Of a stretch of 64,000 nt of DNA, positions 42,614 through 51,405 are shown one piece after another (the first letter of the stretch is position 1; every line of letters starts with the position of its first letter). The position numbers and the translations under genes are program-made. This DNA is from Variovorax sp. OK212 (GTDB lineage: Bacteria > Pseudomonadota > Gammaproteobacteria > Burkholderiales > Burkholderiaceae_C). The notes under the pieces were generated by a model. It searched no databases and was not told the DNA's origin. It was given only the letters and a program-made list of their open reading frames with translations. Location: the NCBI RefSeq assembly GCF_900112425.1, contig NZ_FOLP01000019.1, positions 51,610-115,609 of the forward strand, given 5' to 3'.

Positions 42614-43042
42614 ATGAGCAACACCCTCACACTGCAGCAAGCCCGCACCGTCATCGACGCCGCCATCGCGAAATCGAAGGAGGCCGGCTACAAGCCCATG
42701 GCCATCGCCGTGCTCGACGCCGCCGGCCACCTCAAGGCCTTCGTGAGCGAGGACGGCGCCAGCATGTTCCGCTTCGACGTGGCGCGCGCCAAGGCCTGGG
42801 GCGCGGTCGGCATGGGCGTGTCCAGCCGCGCGCTGGCCGAGCGCGCCAAGGACAACCCGAACTTCTTCGTCTCGCTGGCCGCCACGGCCGATGGCCGCTT
42901 CCTGCCGCAGACCGGCGCCGTGGTCATCAAGGACGCGCAAGGCCAGGTGCTCGGCGCCGTGGGCGCCAGCGGCGGCACGGGCGACGAGGACGAGGCCATC
43001 TGCAAGGCCGGCGTGGAGGCCGCGGGGCTGGTCAGCGGCTGA
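42614..43042 (+). CDS. GlcG/HbpS-family (heme-degrading-like) protein
   Basis: This 142-residue single-domain protein has the GlcG/HbpS (DUF336) pattern: LQQARTVIDAAIAKSKEAGY, AIAVLDAAGHLKAFVSEDGA, FDVARAKAWGAVGMGVSSRA, FLPQTGAVVIKDAQGQVLGA and VGASGGTGDEDEAICKAGVE. Members are found in glycolate and many catabolic operons, and some bind haem or cobalamin; the enzymatic role is unsettled. It follows the ThDP enzyme by 14 bp. A third operon member after a Bug protein and a lyase is a recurrent theme in Burkholderiales catabolic clusters. Confidence 0.87.
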   Translation: MSNTLTLQQARTVIDAAIAKSKEAGYKPMAIAVLDAAGHLKAFVSEDGASMFRFDVARAKAWGAVGMGVSSRALAERAKDNPNFFVSLAATADGRFLPQTGAVVIKDAQGQVLGAVGASGGTGDEDEAICKAGVEAAGLVSG

Positions 43043-43075
43043 CCTTGCGCAGGCTGCTCACGTTCACGCTCGCGC

Positions 43076-44743
43076 TCATGCAGCAGCGTGCTTGTAGCCC
43101 ACGCGCCGCGTGGGCGTGAGCGCACCGAAGGCCGGCCACGCCAGCAGCACGCCTTGCCGCTCCAGCGTGGCCTGGAAGTCGGCCAGCAGCGCAGCGTCGG
43201 CGCGCACCGCGCGCGGCGGTTGCCTGCGCGCCAGCGCGAACGCGGCCAGCGTGCCCGAGGCCTCGCCGATGCTCCACTCCGTCGCGTGCTCGCGGTACGC
43301 GCCGTTGGTGACGCGCGTGGTGCCGAGGTTCTTGCAGGCGGGCAGCAGGTTGTCCACGCGCACGGGCAGCAGCGCGCCCAGCGGGATCTGGAACGGGAAC
43401 GAGTCGATGTCCACCGTGTTGCGCCCGCGCGTGCTCGGGTGCAGGTCGATGCGGTAGGCGCCGATGCCCACGCTGTCGAAGAACGACTCCGCGGCGTCCT
43501 GGCCCGGGCGCGCCTTCACGCCGACGTGCTGCTCGAGCACCGTGAACTCCGCCTCGATGCGGCGGCCCTCGCGGTAGTAGGCCTGCTTGGCCAGCCCGTC
43601 GCTCGTGCCCAGCACGTCGCCGCGCAGGCGCAGGCCGCGGTAGCCGCAGCCGCCGTCGTGGCGCGGCGCATCGGTCTGCATCCAGTAGAAGAAGGCAAGG
43701 CTGAACTGGCGCGCTTCTTCGAGCGCCTGCGCCTGGGCCTGCGGCGTCACGCCGACGATGGGCTTTTCCCAGTAGTCCATCTGCGGCCAGTTTGCCAGCG
43801 TGATGTCGCTCGCATACGCGCCGGGCTCGAAGTTCAGGCGCCATGCAATGCGCCGCGCGTGCCACAGGTCGTAGAGCGATTCGGCATCGCTCGGCCCGAC
43901 GAACAGCGGCCGCTCGCGCGGCTGGTGCGTGACGAAGTCGCTCAGCGTCCAGCTGAACTGCGGGCCGGGCCAGCAGTCGAGCTGCAAGGTCTTGAGCCGG
44001 TCGTACGCAGCCGGCTTGTCGATGGTGTGGTCCTCTCCGGGCAGGTAGTCGGCCGCCAGGCACCAGGTGATGGCCTGCTGGTCGAACGGGTCGGCCTCGG
44101 GCAGCGCATTCAGCTCGCCGGTGCGCGACTGCGCCTCGGCGCCGAACACATGCTCGACCTGCGCCATCTCGAGCACGTCGCCGATTTCGGTGGCGTCGAT
44201 GAACATCGGCGCCTGCAGCACGCGCTCGCATTCGTTCACGAGGTCGCGCACGCGAACGGCGCGAAGCCGGTCGCCGCCGGCCTGCACCTGCAGCAGGCGG
44301 TGCTGGCGCAGCACCGTCACGCGGCCGGCGGCCACGTGCGGCGCGAGCAGGCTGTCGATCACCTTCACCGCCACCCAGGGCTCGTGGCACAGCGTGCTCA
44401 CGTTGCCCTGGCCGGGGTTCAGCCGCAGGCTGCCGCGCGCCGCCTCGGTCAGCGGCATGTGCGTGCGGTAGTACGCGCGAATGCCGTGGCGCAGCGCGGC
44501 ATAGCTCTGCGAGGCGCTCAGGCTTTCGATCCACGGGTGCTCGTCGGGCGGCACCGCCTGCGCGGTGAGCTGGCCGCCGAGCCAGTCGAGCTCCTCGACC
44601 AGCACCACGCGCGCGCCTTGCCGCGCCGCGGCCAGCGCGGCCGAGACGCCGCCCAGGCCGCCGCCGATCACGACGATGTCGGCTTCGAGTTCCGCGCCCG
44701 GCGCGGCGGTGGACGATATGTGGGCTTGTGCTGCTGCTGTCAC
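43076..44743 (-). CDS. FAD-dependent oxidoreductase (FAD_oxidored family)
   Basis: This 555-residue flavoprotein has the dinucleotide-binding GGGLGGVSAALAAARQGARV near residues 27-47, followed by VVLVEELDWLGGQLTAQAVP, an Asp-Ala-Thr FAD contact in MFIDATEIGDVLEMA, and a C-terminal FAD-binding region LLPACKNLGTTRVTNGAYRE. It resembles the PF12831 group, whose members act on diverse substrates. It is convergent with the GlcG gene and lies in a minus-strand operon with a Bug protein and a shikimate-dehydrogenase-like gene. The order suggests uptake, then dehydrogenation. Its substrate is unknown. Confidence 0.82.
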   Translation of the reverse strand: MTAAAQAHISSTAAPGAELEADIVVIGGGLGGVSAALAAARQGARVVLVEELDWLGGQLTAQAVPPDEHPWIESLSASQSYAALRHGIRAYYRTHMPLTEAARGSLRLNPGQGNVSTLCHEPWVAVKVIDSLLAPHVAAGRVTVLRQHRLLQVQAGGDRLRAVRVRDLVNECERVLQAPMFIDATEIGDVLEMAQVEHVFGAEAQSRTGELNALPEADPFDQQAITWCLAADYLPGEDHTIDKPAAYDRLKTLQLDCWPGPQFSWTLSDFVTHQPRERPLFVGPSDAESLYDLWHARRIAWRLNFEPGAYASDITLANWPQMDYWEKPIVGVTPQAQAQALEEARQFSLAFFYWMQTDAPRHDGGCGYRGLRLRGDVLGTSDGLAKQAYYREGRRIEAEFTVLEQHVGVKARPGQDAAESFFDSVGIGAYRIDLHPSTRGRNTVDIDSFPFQIPLGALLPVRVDNLLPACKNLGTTRVTNGAYREHATEWSIGEASGTLAAFALARRQPPRAVRADAALLADFQATLERQGVLLAWPAFGALTPTRRVGYKHAAA

Positions 44744-44753
44744 GCGTGCGTCC

Positions 44754-45734
44754 TCAGTCCGCCTTCAGGCCGAGCCGGCGGATCGCGTCGCCGTAGCGCT
44801 TCGTCTCCGACGCGATCAGCTGGCCGAACTCGGCCGGGCTGCCGTGCGCCGGCTCCACGCCCAGCGCCTGCAGGCGCTCCTTCACGTCGGGCATGGCCAG
44901 GGCCGCGTTCACGTCCTTGTTCAGGCGCGCGACCACCTCGGGCGGCGTGCCGGCCGGCGCAAGGATGCCGAACCAGCCGGTCACCTCGAAGTTGGGCACC
45001 GCGGTCTCGGCCACGGTGGGCACGTCGGGCAATGCGGCCGAGCGTGCCTTGGTGGTCACGGCCAGCGCGCGCAGCTTGCCCGAGCGGATGAGCGGCAGCG
45101 CGCTCGAGGGAATGTCGAAGCCGAGGTCGACCTCATGGCCCATCAGCGCGGTCAACGCCGGGCCCGAGCCCTTGTACGGAATCATCAGCATGTCGACCTT
45201 GGCCTCGCTCTTGAGGAACTCGGCCGCCAGGCTGGTGGTGGTCGCGCCGCCGCCGCCGGCCGCGTAGTTGAGCTTGCCAGGCGCCTTGCGCGCGGTGGCC
45301 AGCACGTCGGCCAGGCTGTGCAGCGGCGAGCCCGCGGGCGCCACCATCACCACCGGCGAGGCGCCGACCTTGGCCACCGGCGCGAAGCTCTTCACCGTGT
45401 CGTAGTTCAGCTTCGGGTACAGCGCGGTGCTGCCGGGGAAACCGCTGGTCACGAACAGCAGCGTGTAGCCGTCGGCGGACGCGTTGGCCACGAAGCTGTT
45501 GGCGATGGTGCCGCCCGCGCCGGGCCGGTTGTCGACGATGACCGGCTGCCCCAGCGAGGTCGTGAGCTTCTGCGCGACCATGCGCGCCAGGATGTCGCCC
45601 GAGCCGCCGGGCGCGAAGCCGACCACCAGCGTGGTGGTCTTGGCCGGGTAGGCCTGCGCATGGGCGCCGGCGGCGGTCAGCAGCGCCGCGCCTGCGGTGA
45701 GCCCGAGGGCCAGGTGGCGAACGAGTTTTTTCAT
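44754..45734 (-). CDS. Bug-family periplasmic solute-binding protein
   Basis: This 326-residue protein has a signal peptide (MKKLVRHLALGLTAGAALLT, cleaved near GAHAQ) and the Bug motifs YPAKTTTLVVGFAPGGSGDI, VIVDNRPGAGGTIANSFV, LMIPYKGSGPALTALMGHEV and VTGWFGILAPAGTPPEV. It is the fourth orphan Bug protein in the window. It lies between a shikimate-dehydrogenase-like gene (13 bp upstream) and an FAD oxidoreductase gene (10 bp downstream), forming one transcript. Confidence 0.9.
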   Translation of the reverse strand: MKKLVRHLALGLTAGAALLTAAGAHAQAYPAKTTTLVVGFAPGGSGDILARMVAQKLTTSLGQPVIVDNRPGAGGTIANSFVANASADGYTLLFVTSGFPGSTALYPKLNYDTVKSFAPVAKVGASPVVMVAPAGSPLHSLADVLATARKAPGKLNYAAGGGGATTTSLAAEFLKSEAKVDMLMIPYKGSGPALTALMGHEVDLGFDIPSSALPLIRSGKLRALAVTTKARSAALPDVPTVAETAVPNFEVTGWFGILAPAGTPPEVVARLNKDVNAALAMPDVKERLQALGVEPAHGSPAEFGQLIASETKRYGDAIRRLGLKAD

Positions 45735-45747
45735 GGGAATGTCTCCG

Positions 45748-46644
45748 TCAAGGGTTGGAATGGTTCTCGCGCAGCCAGGCCTGCGCCATGCGCGCGGCCC
45801 GCGGAAGGCCGAAGAAGTCGAGGTAGGCCGGCAGCTGGTGGTCGAGCATCGGCCGCCCCGGGTGCACGCGCAGGCCGCGCTGTGCCGCGCGCTGCAGCAG
45901 CGGTGTTTCGGCCGGCTGCATGATCACGTCGGCCACCAGCGTGCCGCCGGCGAGCGAGCCCGGGTCGAAGGGCAGCGCGTCGCCGGCCTTCATGCCGAGC
46001 GGCGTGGCGTTCACGGCGATGTCGCAGGCAATGTGCGACGGGGTGCGCAGCGCCACCACCTCGCTGGCGCTGAAGTGCTGCTGCAGCTGCGCGGCCAGTG
46101 CGCCGGCCAGCGCGGCGTTCACGTCGAAGATGCCCAGCCACGCGACGCCGGCCGACAGCAGCGCCGCGGCCACCGCGGAACCCGCACCGCCCGCGCCCAC
46201 CACCAGCACCTTGCGGCCCGAAGGCTCGTGCCCGGCGGCGCGCAGCCCCGCGAGAAAGCCGACGCCGTCGAACAGGTCGCCCTGCAGCGTGCCGCCGGTC
46301 TCGCCTGCGGCGCCTGTGTCGCGCCGGATCGCGTTCACCGCGCCCACCAGCCGCGCCGATTCACCGGGCTGCGCGACCAGCTCGAACAGCGTCTTCTTGT
46401 ACGGCACCGTCACCAGCAGCCCGCCGATGCTGCCGGAGGCCAGCAGGCCGCGGCAGGTCTCGACCACCGATTCGGGCGGCAGCTCCAGCGGCACCACCAG
46501 CGCGTCGATGCCCGCACAGCGGAACAGCGCGTTGAACGCCAGCGGCGCCTTCACCTGCGACACCGGGTTGCCGACGACCGGAAAGAGAAGGGTGCTGCCG
46601 CTCACCGGCGGCGCGATGTCGGGGATGACCAGGGGCGCATTCAT
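45748..46644 (-). CDS. Shikimate/quinate dehydrogenase family protein (AroE paralogue)
   Basis: This 298-residue NAD(P)-dependent dehydrogenase has the shikimate substrate domain (LLFPVVGNPVSQVKAPLAFN; GGLLVTVPYKKTLFELVAQP with the catalytic Lys; LVGAVNAIRR) and a Rossmann motif VLVVGAGGAGSAVAAALLSA, then INATPLGMK-like AVNATPLGMKAGDALPFDP. It is the first gene of a catabolic operon with a Bug protein and a flavoprotein, so it is more likely a catabolic quinate/shikimate-type enzyme than the biosynthetic AroE. Upstream is a palindrome that may bind its regulator. Confidence 0.87.
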   Translation of the reverse strand: MNAPLVIPDIAPPVSGSTLLFPVVGNPVSQVKAPLAFNALFRCAGIDALVVPLELPPESVVETCRGLLASGSIGGLLVTVPYKKTLFELVAQPGESARLVGAVNAIRRDTGAAGETGGTLQGDLFDGVGFLAGLRAAGHEPSGRKVLVVGAGGAGSAVAAALLSAGVAWLGIFDVNAALAGALAAQLQQHFSASEVVALRTPSHIACDIAVNATPLGMKAGDALPFDPGSLAGGTLVADVIMQPAETPLLQRAAQRGLRVHPGRPMLDHQLPAYLDFFGLPRAARMAQAWLRENHSNP

Positions 46645-46702
46645 GGGCCCGGATGCTACGAACGCAGCGCCGATCGATCCAATACCAATGCGGGCCGTGC
46701 CA

Positions 46703-46717
46703 ATAACATCGGGTTAT
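46703..46717. promoter_or_regulatory. Palindrome between shikimate-dehydrogenase-like gene and polB
   Basis: ATAAC-N5-GTTAT is a perfect 15-bp inverted repeat of the form LysR-type regulators bind; a further GGTTATC copy follows at about 46725. It lies 59 bp upstream of the dehydrogenase start. No LysR gene is adjacent, so the regulator is unknown. Confidence 0.4.
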
Positions 46718-46893
46718 CGACAAGGGTTATCCCTGACGGGGTTGTTTTAGGCTTGGTGCCGGCACCCGGTCCGCGAACGCCGGGCGAACATCGACAAAAG
46801 GGGATCGGCGCCGTGTGGCTCGTTCGGTGTTCGTCAGCGAAAATCGGCGGTCCCCAGCCCGCCCTCCTGCATCACCCGGTTCCCCCAGCGCTC

Positions 46894-49266
46894 GTGACAC
46901 CCACCGAATTCGAGGGCTTCATCCTCACCCGCCACTGGCGCGACGCGCCGGCCGGGACCGAAATCGAATACTGGCTGGCAACCGATGCGGGGCCGAGGAA
47001 GGTGGTCCTGACCTCGCAGACCGCCGTCGCATTCGTCGCAAGCCGGCACCGGGCGGCGGTGCAGGCGCAACTCGGCAGCATGCCGGGGCTGCAGCTGCGC
47101 GAGCTCGAACTCAAGAGCTTCCAGCAGGAGCCCGTCATCGGCATCTATGCGACGCACTTCCGCCAGCTCGGCCGGTTGGCGCGCGCCCTCCAGCCGCAGG
47201 GCATTCCGCTGCTCGAAGCCGACGTGCGGCCGCACGACCGCCACCTGATGGAGCGCTTCATCACCGCCGGCGTGCGGGTCGAAGGCGGCAGGGCAGGCCG
47301 CGGCACCCTCGTCGACTGCAGGCTCAAGCCCGCCGCCGAATTCCGGCCGGTGCTGAAGGTGGTGTCGCTGGACATCGAGACCAGCCAGCACGAGGCGCTC
47401 TATTCCATCGCGCTGGACGGCATGCCGGAGCGCGTGGTCTTCATGCTGGGCGAGCCGCCATCTGAAGCCGGTGGGCCCCTGGACTTCTCGCTCGTGTATT
47501 GCCCCACCCGCAAGGCCATGATCGAGGCACTCAACGACTGGTTCGAAAGGAACGACCCCGACGTTCTCATCGGCTGGAACGTCATCCAGTTCGACCTGCG
47601 CGTGCTCCAGAAGACAGCCGACGACTGCGGGGCGAAGCTCCTGCTGGGGCGCGAGCGCCGGCCCATCGCGTGGCGCACCCATCCGGGCAAGCAGGGCTAC
47701 CTGTTCGCGCCCATGCCCGGGCGCGTGATCATCGACGGCATCGACGCGCTCAAGGCCGCGGTGTGGAGCTTTCCTTCGTTCAGCCTGGAGACCGTCTCGC
47801 AAGCGCTGCTGGGCGAGGGCAAGGCCATCGGCGACGAGTACGACAAGATGGCGGAGATTGAGCGGCGCTACCAGCAGGACAAGCCCGCGCTCGCGCTCTA
47901 CAACATCCGCGACTGCGAGCTGGTGCTGCGCATCTTCGACAAGGCGAAGCTGCTGCAGTTCGTGGTGGAGCGGGCCTACACCACGGGCCTGCAGGCCGAC
48001 CACTTCGGCGGCTCCATTGCCGCGTTCAGCCACCACTACCTGCCGCGCATGCACCGCCTGGGCTACGTGGCGCCCAACGTCGGAGAGATCGCGAGCAAGG
48101 CCTACCCCGGCGGCTACGTGATGGACTCGAAACCCGGGTTCTACGACTCCGTGGTGGTGCTCGACTACAAGAGCCTCTACCCCTCGATCATCCGGACCTT
48201 TCTCGTCGACCCCGTGGGCCTCGTGGAGAGCGCGAACGCCGGCGAGACGGCCATGCTGGTCAAGGGCCCGGGCGGGACCCTCTTCTCGCGCGAGAAGCAC
48301 TGCCTGCCCGAAATCGTGACCACGCTGTGGCGCGCTCGGGACGAGGCCAAGCGGGCCAGGAACGAACCGCTGTCGCAGGCCTTGAAGCTGCTCATGAACT
48401 CCTTCGCCGGCGTGCTGGGCGCGTCGGAGTGCCGCTTCTTCAACCCCAAGCTGGTGTCCGCCGTGACCCTGCGCGGGCACGAGATGATGAAGCTCACGCG
48501 CGAGTTCGTGGAGAAGCGCGGCTACGAGGCCATCTACGGCGACACCGACTCCATCTTCATCTGGCTCAGGCGCACCCACACCAACGAGGAAGCGCATGCC
48601 GTCGCGGCGAGCCTGGCGAGCGACATCAACGACTGGTGGACGCGCACGCTGCGTGAAACGCAGGGGCTGGAGAACTTCCTGGAGATCGAGTTCGACACCC
48701 ACTACAGGAAGTTCTTCATGCCCACCATCCGCGGCTCGGACGTGGGCAGCAAGAAGCGCTACGCCGGCCTGAGCGCGGATGCCTCGGGCAAGGAAGAAAT
48801 GGTCTACCGCGGCCTGGAGATGGCGCGCAGCGACTGGACCCCGCTGGCGCGGCAGTTTCAGGAGGGGCTGCTGTCGCGCATCTTCCAGGGCGAGCCCTAC
48901 AAGGCGTTCGTGACCGACTATGCGCAGTCGACGCTGGCCGGGCAGAAGGACGAACTGCTCATCTACCGCAAGCGCCTGCGCCACCGCCTCGATGCCTACC
49001 TGGTCAACGTGCCGCCGCAGGTGCGCGCGGCACGCATCGCCGACGAATACAACGACCAGGTCAACCGGCCCAGGCAGTATCAGAACGGCGGATGGATCCA
49101 CTACGTCATGACCCGCAACGGGCCGGAGCCGCTGGAAACGCGCCGTTCCCGCATCGACTACGAGCACTACCTGACCAAGCAGCTCCAGCCGATCGCCGAC
49201 GCCATCCTGCAGCCCATGGGAGAGAGCTTCATGGCGTTGACGACTTCACAGCAGGGGCTGTTCTAG
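46894..49266 (+). CDS. polB: DNA polymerase II (family B)
   Basis: This 790-residue family-B polymerase is close to E. coli Pol II (783). The proofreading exonuclease motifs are visible: VSLDIETSQHEALYS (Exo I, near residue 155), WNVIQFDLRVLQKT (Exo II) and YNIRDCELVLRIFD (Exo III). The polymerase motifs are VVLDYKSLYPSIIRTF (A), LKLLMNSFAGVLGA (B) and IYGDTDSIFIWL (C, with the catalytic DTD), then KKRYAGL. The GTG at 46894 is chosen because homology begins there; the open frame runs further upstream without homology. Pol II acts in replication restart and SOS translesion synthesis, but no LexA box (CTGT-N8-ACAG) was seen upstream. Its presence on a secondary-replicon-like molecule is noteworthy. 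Confidence 0.95.
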   Translation: MTPTEFEGFILTRHWRDAPAGTEIEYWLATDAGPRKVVLTSQTAVAFVASRHRAAVQAQLGSMPGLQLRELELKSFQQEPVIGIYATHFRQLGRLARALQPQGIPLLEADVRPHDRHLMERFITAGVRVEGGRAGRGTLVDCRLKPAAEFRPVLKVVSLDIETSQHEALYSIALDGMPERVVFMLGEPPSEAGGPLDFSLVYCPTRKAMIEALNDWFERNDPDVLIGWNVIQFDLRVLQKTADDCGAKLLLGRERRPIAWRTHPGKQGYLFAPMPGRVIIDGIDALKAAVWSFPSFSLETVSQALLGEGKAIGDEYDKMAEIERRYQQDKPALALYNIRDCELVLRIFDKAKLLQFVVERAYTTGLQADHFGGSIAAFSHHYLPRMHRLGYVAPNVGEIASKAYPGGYVMDSKPGFYDSVVVLDYKSLYPSIIRTFLVDPVGLVESANAGETAMLVKGPGGTLFSREKHCLPEIVTTLWRARDEAKRARNEPLSQALKLLMNSFAGVLGASECRFFNPKLVSAVTLRGHEMMKLTREFVEKRGYEAIYGDTDSIFIWLRRTHTNEEAHAVAASLASDINDWWTRTLRETQGLENFLEIEFDTHYRKFFMPTIRGSDVGSKKRYAGLSADASGKEEMVYRGLEMARSDWTPLARQFQEGLLSRIFQGEPYKAFVTDYAQSTLAGQKDELLIYRKRLRHRLDAYLVNVPPQVRAARIADEYNDQVNRPRQYQNGGWIHYVMTRNGPEPLETRRSRIDYEHYLTKQLQPIADAILQPMGESFMALTTSQQGLF

Positions 49267-49290
49267 CGGATTGCGGGTGGGGCGCAACAG

Positions 49291-49320
49291 TGCGCCACTG
49301 CGCCACTGCGCCACTGCGCA
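49291..49320. repeat. 8-bp tandem repeat between polB and the TetR gene
   Basis: Three exact TGCGCCAC units and a partial fourth occupy the 60-bp gap between two convergent genes. No terminator hairpin is otherwise seen there. Confidence 0.9.
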
Positions 49321-49327
49321 AAAAGCA

Positions 49328-49942
49328 CTAACGCGCCGCCGCCCCGGCAAGGAACATATCGACCGCGCGCTGCACCATCGCGTGGATCTGCTTGAGCGCC
49401 ACCGGCGCGGGGTTGGACTGGTACAGCCGCAACTGGGTCTCCGCCGTGACCAATGCCGTGAACTGCTGCGCGGCCACCTGCGGGTCCAAGGTCCGCAGTT
49501 CGCCGCGCTGCATCGCTGATTCCATGAAGCCCGCCAGGGTCCGCAGGTACTCGGCGGGGCCCGACTCGTGGAACTGCAGCCCCACGTCGGAGTGCCCCGC
49601 TTCGGCGATGACCATGCGGTAGACCGCCAGCGCGTCGGCGTCGTTGGTCAGCACGAACAGCATCCGCTTGCCGAACCGCATGAGCTGCGACTCGAGCGTG
49701 GCGTTCTCGGTCACCTCCTGCAGTTCGACCGCGGCCTCGGCCAGGTGCGAGGTGGCCACGGTCTGGACGACCGCGGCGAAGAGCTCCTCCTTGGAGGCGA
49801 AGTACCCGTACAGCGTGGCCTTCGAGCCGCCCAGGCGCTTGGCGAGCTCGTTCATCGACGTGCGCTCGTAGCCCAGCTCCTTGAACAGCGCCACCGCCGC
49901 TTCGAGGATGGCGGTGCGCCGCGCTTCTGTCCTGACCTTCAT
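49328..49942 (-). CDS. TetR-family transcriptional repressor
   Basis: This 204-residue protein has the TetR helix-turn-helix at residues 9-55 (ILEAAVALFKELGYERTSMN, then LGGSKATLYGYFASKEELFA) and an all-helical C-terminal ligand/dimer domain of the TetR_C_7 (AefR-like) type. The ATG at 49942 follows GAGGG; the longer frame to 50083 includes the operator and is rejected. It is divergent from a DUF3313 lipoprotein gene, and a perfect palindrome lies between them. It probably represses both genes until a lipophilic ligand binds. Confidence 0.9.
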   Translation of the reverse strand: MKVRTEARRTAILEAAVALFKELGYERTSMNELAKRLGGSKATLYGYFASKEELFAAVVQTVATSHLAEAAVELQEVTENATLESQLMRFGKRMLFVLTNDADALAVYRMVIAEAGHSDVGLQFHESGPAEYLRTLAGFMESAMQRGELRTLDPQVAAQQFTALVTAETQLRLYQSNPAPVALKQIHAMVQRAVDMFLAGAAAR

Positions 49943-50010
49943 GGCATCCCTCAAAAGAATACCCGAATGTACAGTTTTCTTGACATCGCTCGAATCCATC
50001 TCAATAATGA

Positions 50011-50025
50011 ACCGTACTGTACGGT
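50011..50025. promoter_or_regulatory. Probable TetR operator
   Basis: ACCGTACTGTACGGT is a perfect palindrome around a central T. It lies 68 bp upstream of the TetR start and 87 bp upstream of the DUF3313 gene. A half-site-like TGTACAGTTTTC occurs at about 49972. Position and symmetry fit autoregulation by the adjacent TetR protein. Confidence 0.75.
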
Positions 50026-50112
50026 TATAAAACCGAACAGTCGCTGCGCAAGGCCGGGACGGCGTTCCCGCTGCCTTGTTCATTCACCATTTTTTCGATG
50101 TGAGGAAACGCG

Positions 50113-50775
50113 ATGCGTGCTCTTTCCGGTGGCTCCACGGCCATCACCCTGGCGGTTTGTCTGGGCCTGACGGCGTGTGCCAGCACACAGCCGGTTCCGT
50201 ATGCGGGCATTGCCTCCGCACCCCAGTTGCGGCCCAGCCAGCATGACGACTCCGGTCGCATTCCCTTCGAATACAAGACGAACATCGACTGGCGGCGGTA
50301 CTCGGCCTTCGTGCTCGATCCGGTCGCGATCTACCGCGGCGGCGACGCGCAGTTCGGCGACGTGCCGGAAGACGACAAGGTGTTCCTCGCGCGCGCCATG
50401 CAGAGCCAGTTCACCGACAAGCTGAACGCGCGCTTTCGCAATGCCCCCGGCAGGGGCGCCAACGCCGTGCGGATCAAGCTGACGCTCACCGGCGCCAGGA
50501 TGAACACGGCGTTCCTCAGCACCTTCTCGCGCTTCGATCTCATGGGCGGCCCCTACAACGCCGTGCAGGCGATCCGCGGCAGGGAGGGCGCGATGACGGG
50601 TTCGGTCAGCTTCGCGGTGGAGATCTACGACGCCGCGAGCAACGAACTGCTGGGTGCCTATGTCGCCAAGCAGTACCCCGGCGCATGGAATCTCAAGGCC
50701 GGCATCGGGGCTCGGAGCGCCTCCATGGTCGGCATCGAAAACGGCGCCGACCAGCTGGTCGCCTACCTGCAATGA
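50113..50775 (+). CDS. DUF3313-family outer-membrane lipoprotein
   Basis: This 220-residue protein has a lipoprotein signal with lipobox LTAC (Cys about residue 22) and a DUF3313-like body: RRYSAFVLDPVAIYRGGDAQ, FTDKLNARFRNAPGRGANAV, RIKLTLTGARMNTAFLSTFS and GSVSFAVEIYDAASNELLGA. Family members are uncharacterised envelope lipoproteins. It is controlled, by position, by the divergent TetR repressor. Its stop overlaps a 45-codon frame by ATGA at 50772. Confidence 0.85.
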   Translation: MRALSGGSTAITLAVCLGLTACASTQPVPYAGIASAPQLRPSQHDDSGRIPFEYKTNIDWRRYSAFVLDPVAIYRGGDAQFGDVPEDDKVFLARAMQSQFTDKLNARFRNAPGRGANAVRIKLTLTGARMNTAFLSTFSRFDLMGGPYNAVQAIRGREGAMTGSVSFAVEIYDAASNELLGAYVAKQYPGAWNLKAGIGARSASMVGIENGADQLVAYLQ

Positions 50776-50909
50776 CCCAAGCCGCCGAGGCACCGGGCCA
50801 CGCGCTGGCGGTGTTGCTGCGGCGGCGGCTGCGCAGGGCCTGCATCAGGCTGCGCTGCGTGCTGGCACGGGCCCGCTGGCCGGGGCTCGGCATCTTCCAC
50901 GCGAAATGA
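50772..50909 (+). CDS. Possible small arginine-rich protein (doubtful)
   Basis: A 45-codon frame (MTQAAEAPGHALAVLLRRRL...) starts at an ATG overlapping the DUF3313 stop and ends 37 bp before the next gene. The ATGA overlap would allow coupled translation. Its arginine-rich composition is also what any high-GC spurious frame yields, and no family is recognised. It is listed because position is favourable, not because coding is shown. Confidence 0.25.
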   Translation: MTQAAEAPGHALAVLLRRRLRRACIRLRCVLARARWPGLGIFHAK

Positions 50910-50946
50910 CCCATCCCCGTCCCACCTACACAGCCGGAGCATTCCA

Positions 50947-51405
50947 GTGACCCCTCTCAATTTCTTCCGCCTTGCAGGCTTCGCGGCCGTGTTCGCCACG
51001 GCCTTCCAGGCGCAGGCCGACAGCTTCACCTCTTCCGTGGCTTCCAGTGCCGGCTCCGCGTCCAGCGGCAGCGTGTCCGCGTCGCTGCGCGGTTCCAGCA
51101 GGAGTTCGTTCGACGGCGACAAGGTGGCCGACGGCGACTACCGCATCACCGAAGTCGCGCAGGCCGCCGGCCGCGCGGGCTTCGCGCGTGTGGCGATGCA
51201 AAGCGACGACGCGCAACGCCGCATCGTGCTCGAACTGCCGCAAGCCACCTTCGCCAAAGAGGCCCTGGGCCCGGGCGACCTCGTGCGCACGCAACAGCGC
51301 GCCTACGGCACCGCTTTCGCACGCGGCGACACGCGCGAGGCGTTCTACCTCGTGCTGGCCGACGACTGGTACGGGGGGCTCGCCGCCCGTCCCGTGGGCC
51401 TTTGA
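50947..51405 (+). CDS. Hypothetical secreted protein
   Basis: This 152-residue protein has a clear signal peptide (MTPLNFFRLAGFAAVFATAF, cleaved after QAQA) and a Ser-rich mature start (SFTSSVASSAGSASSGSVSA). A compact domain follows, with DGDYRITEVAQAAGRAGFAR and RIVLELPQATFAKEALGPGD. The start is a GTG at 50947. It overlaps the following gene by TTGA. I do not recognise a named family; the pair with the DUF2145 gene suggests a shared envelope function. Confidence 0.75.
   Translation: MTPLNFFRLAGFAAVFATAFQAQADSFTSSVASSAGSASSGSVSASLRGSSRSSFDGDKVADGDYRITEVAQAAGRAGFARVAMQSDDAQRRIVLELPQATFAKEALGPGDLVRTQQRAYGTAFARGDTREAFYLVLADDWYGGLAARPVGL

Noticed and set aside
38609..43042. Very long open frame of 1477 codons across the AraC, Bug, ThDP and GlcG genes
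   Set aside because: It is a high-GC shadow frame. Only its last 142 codons (from 42614) are coding; the genes with domains and ribosome-binding sites lie in other frames.
46645..46893. LexA box upstream of polB
   Set aside because: No CTGT-N8-ACAG was found. The inverted repeat present (ATAAC-N5-GTTAT) is of another type.
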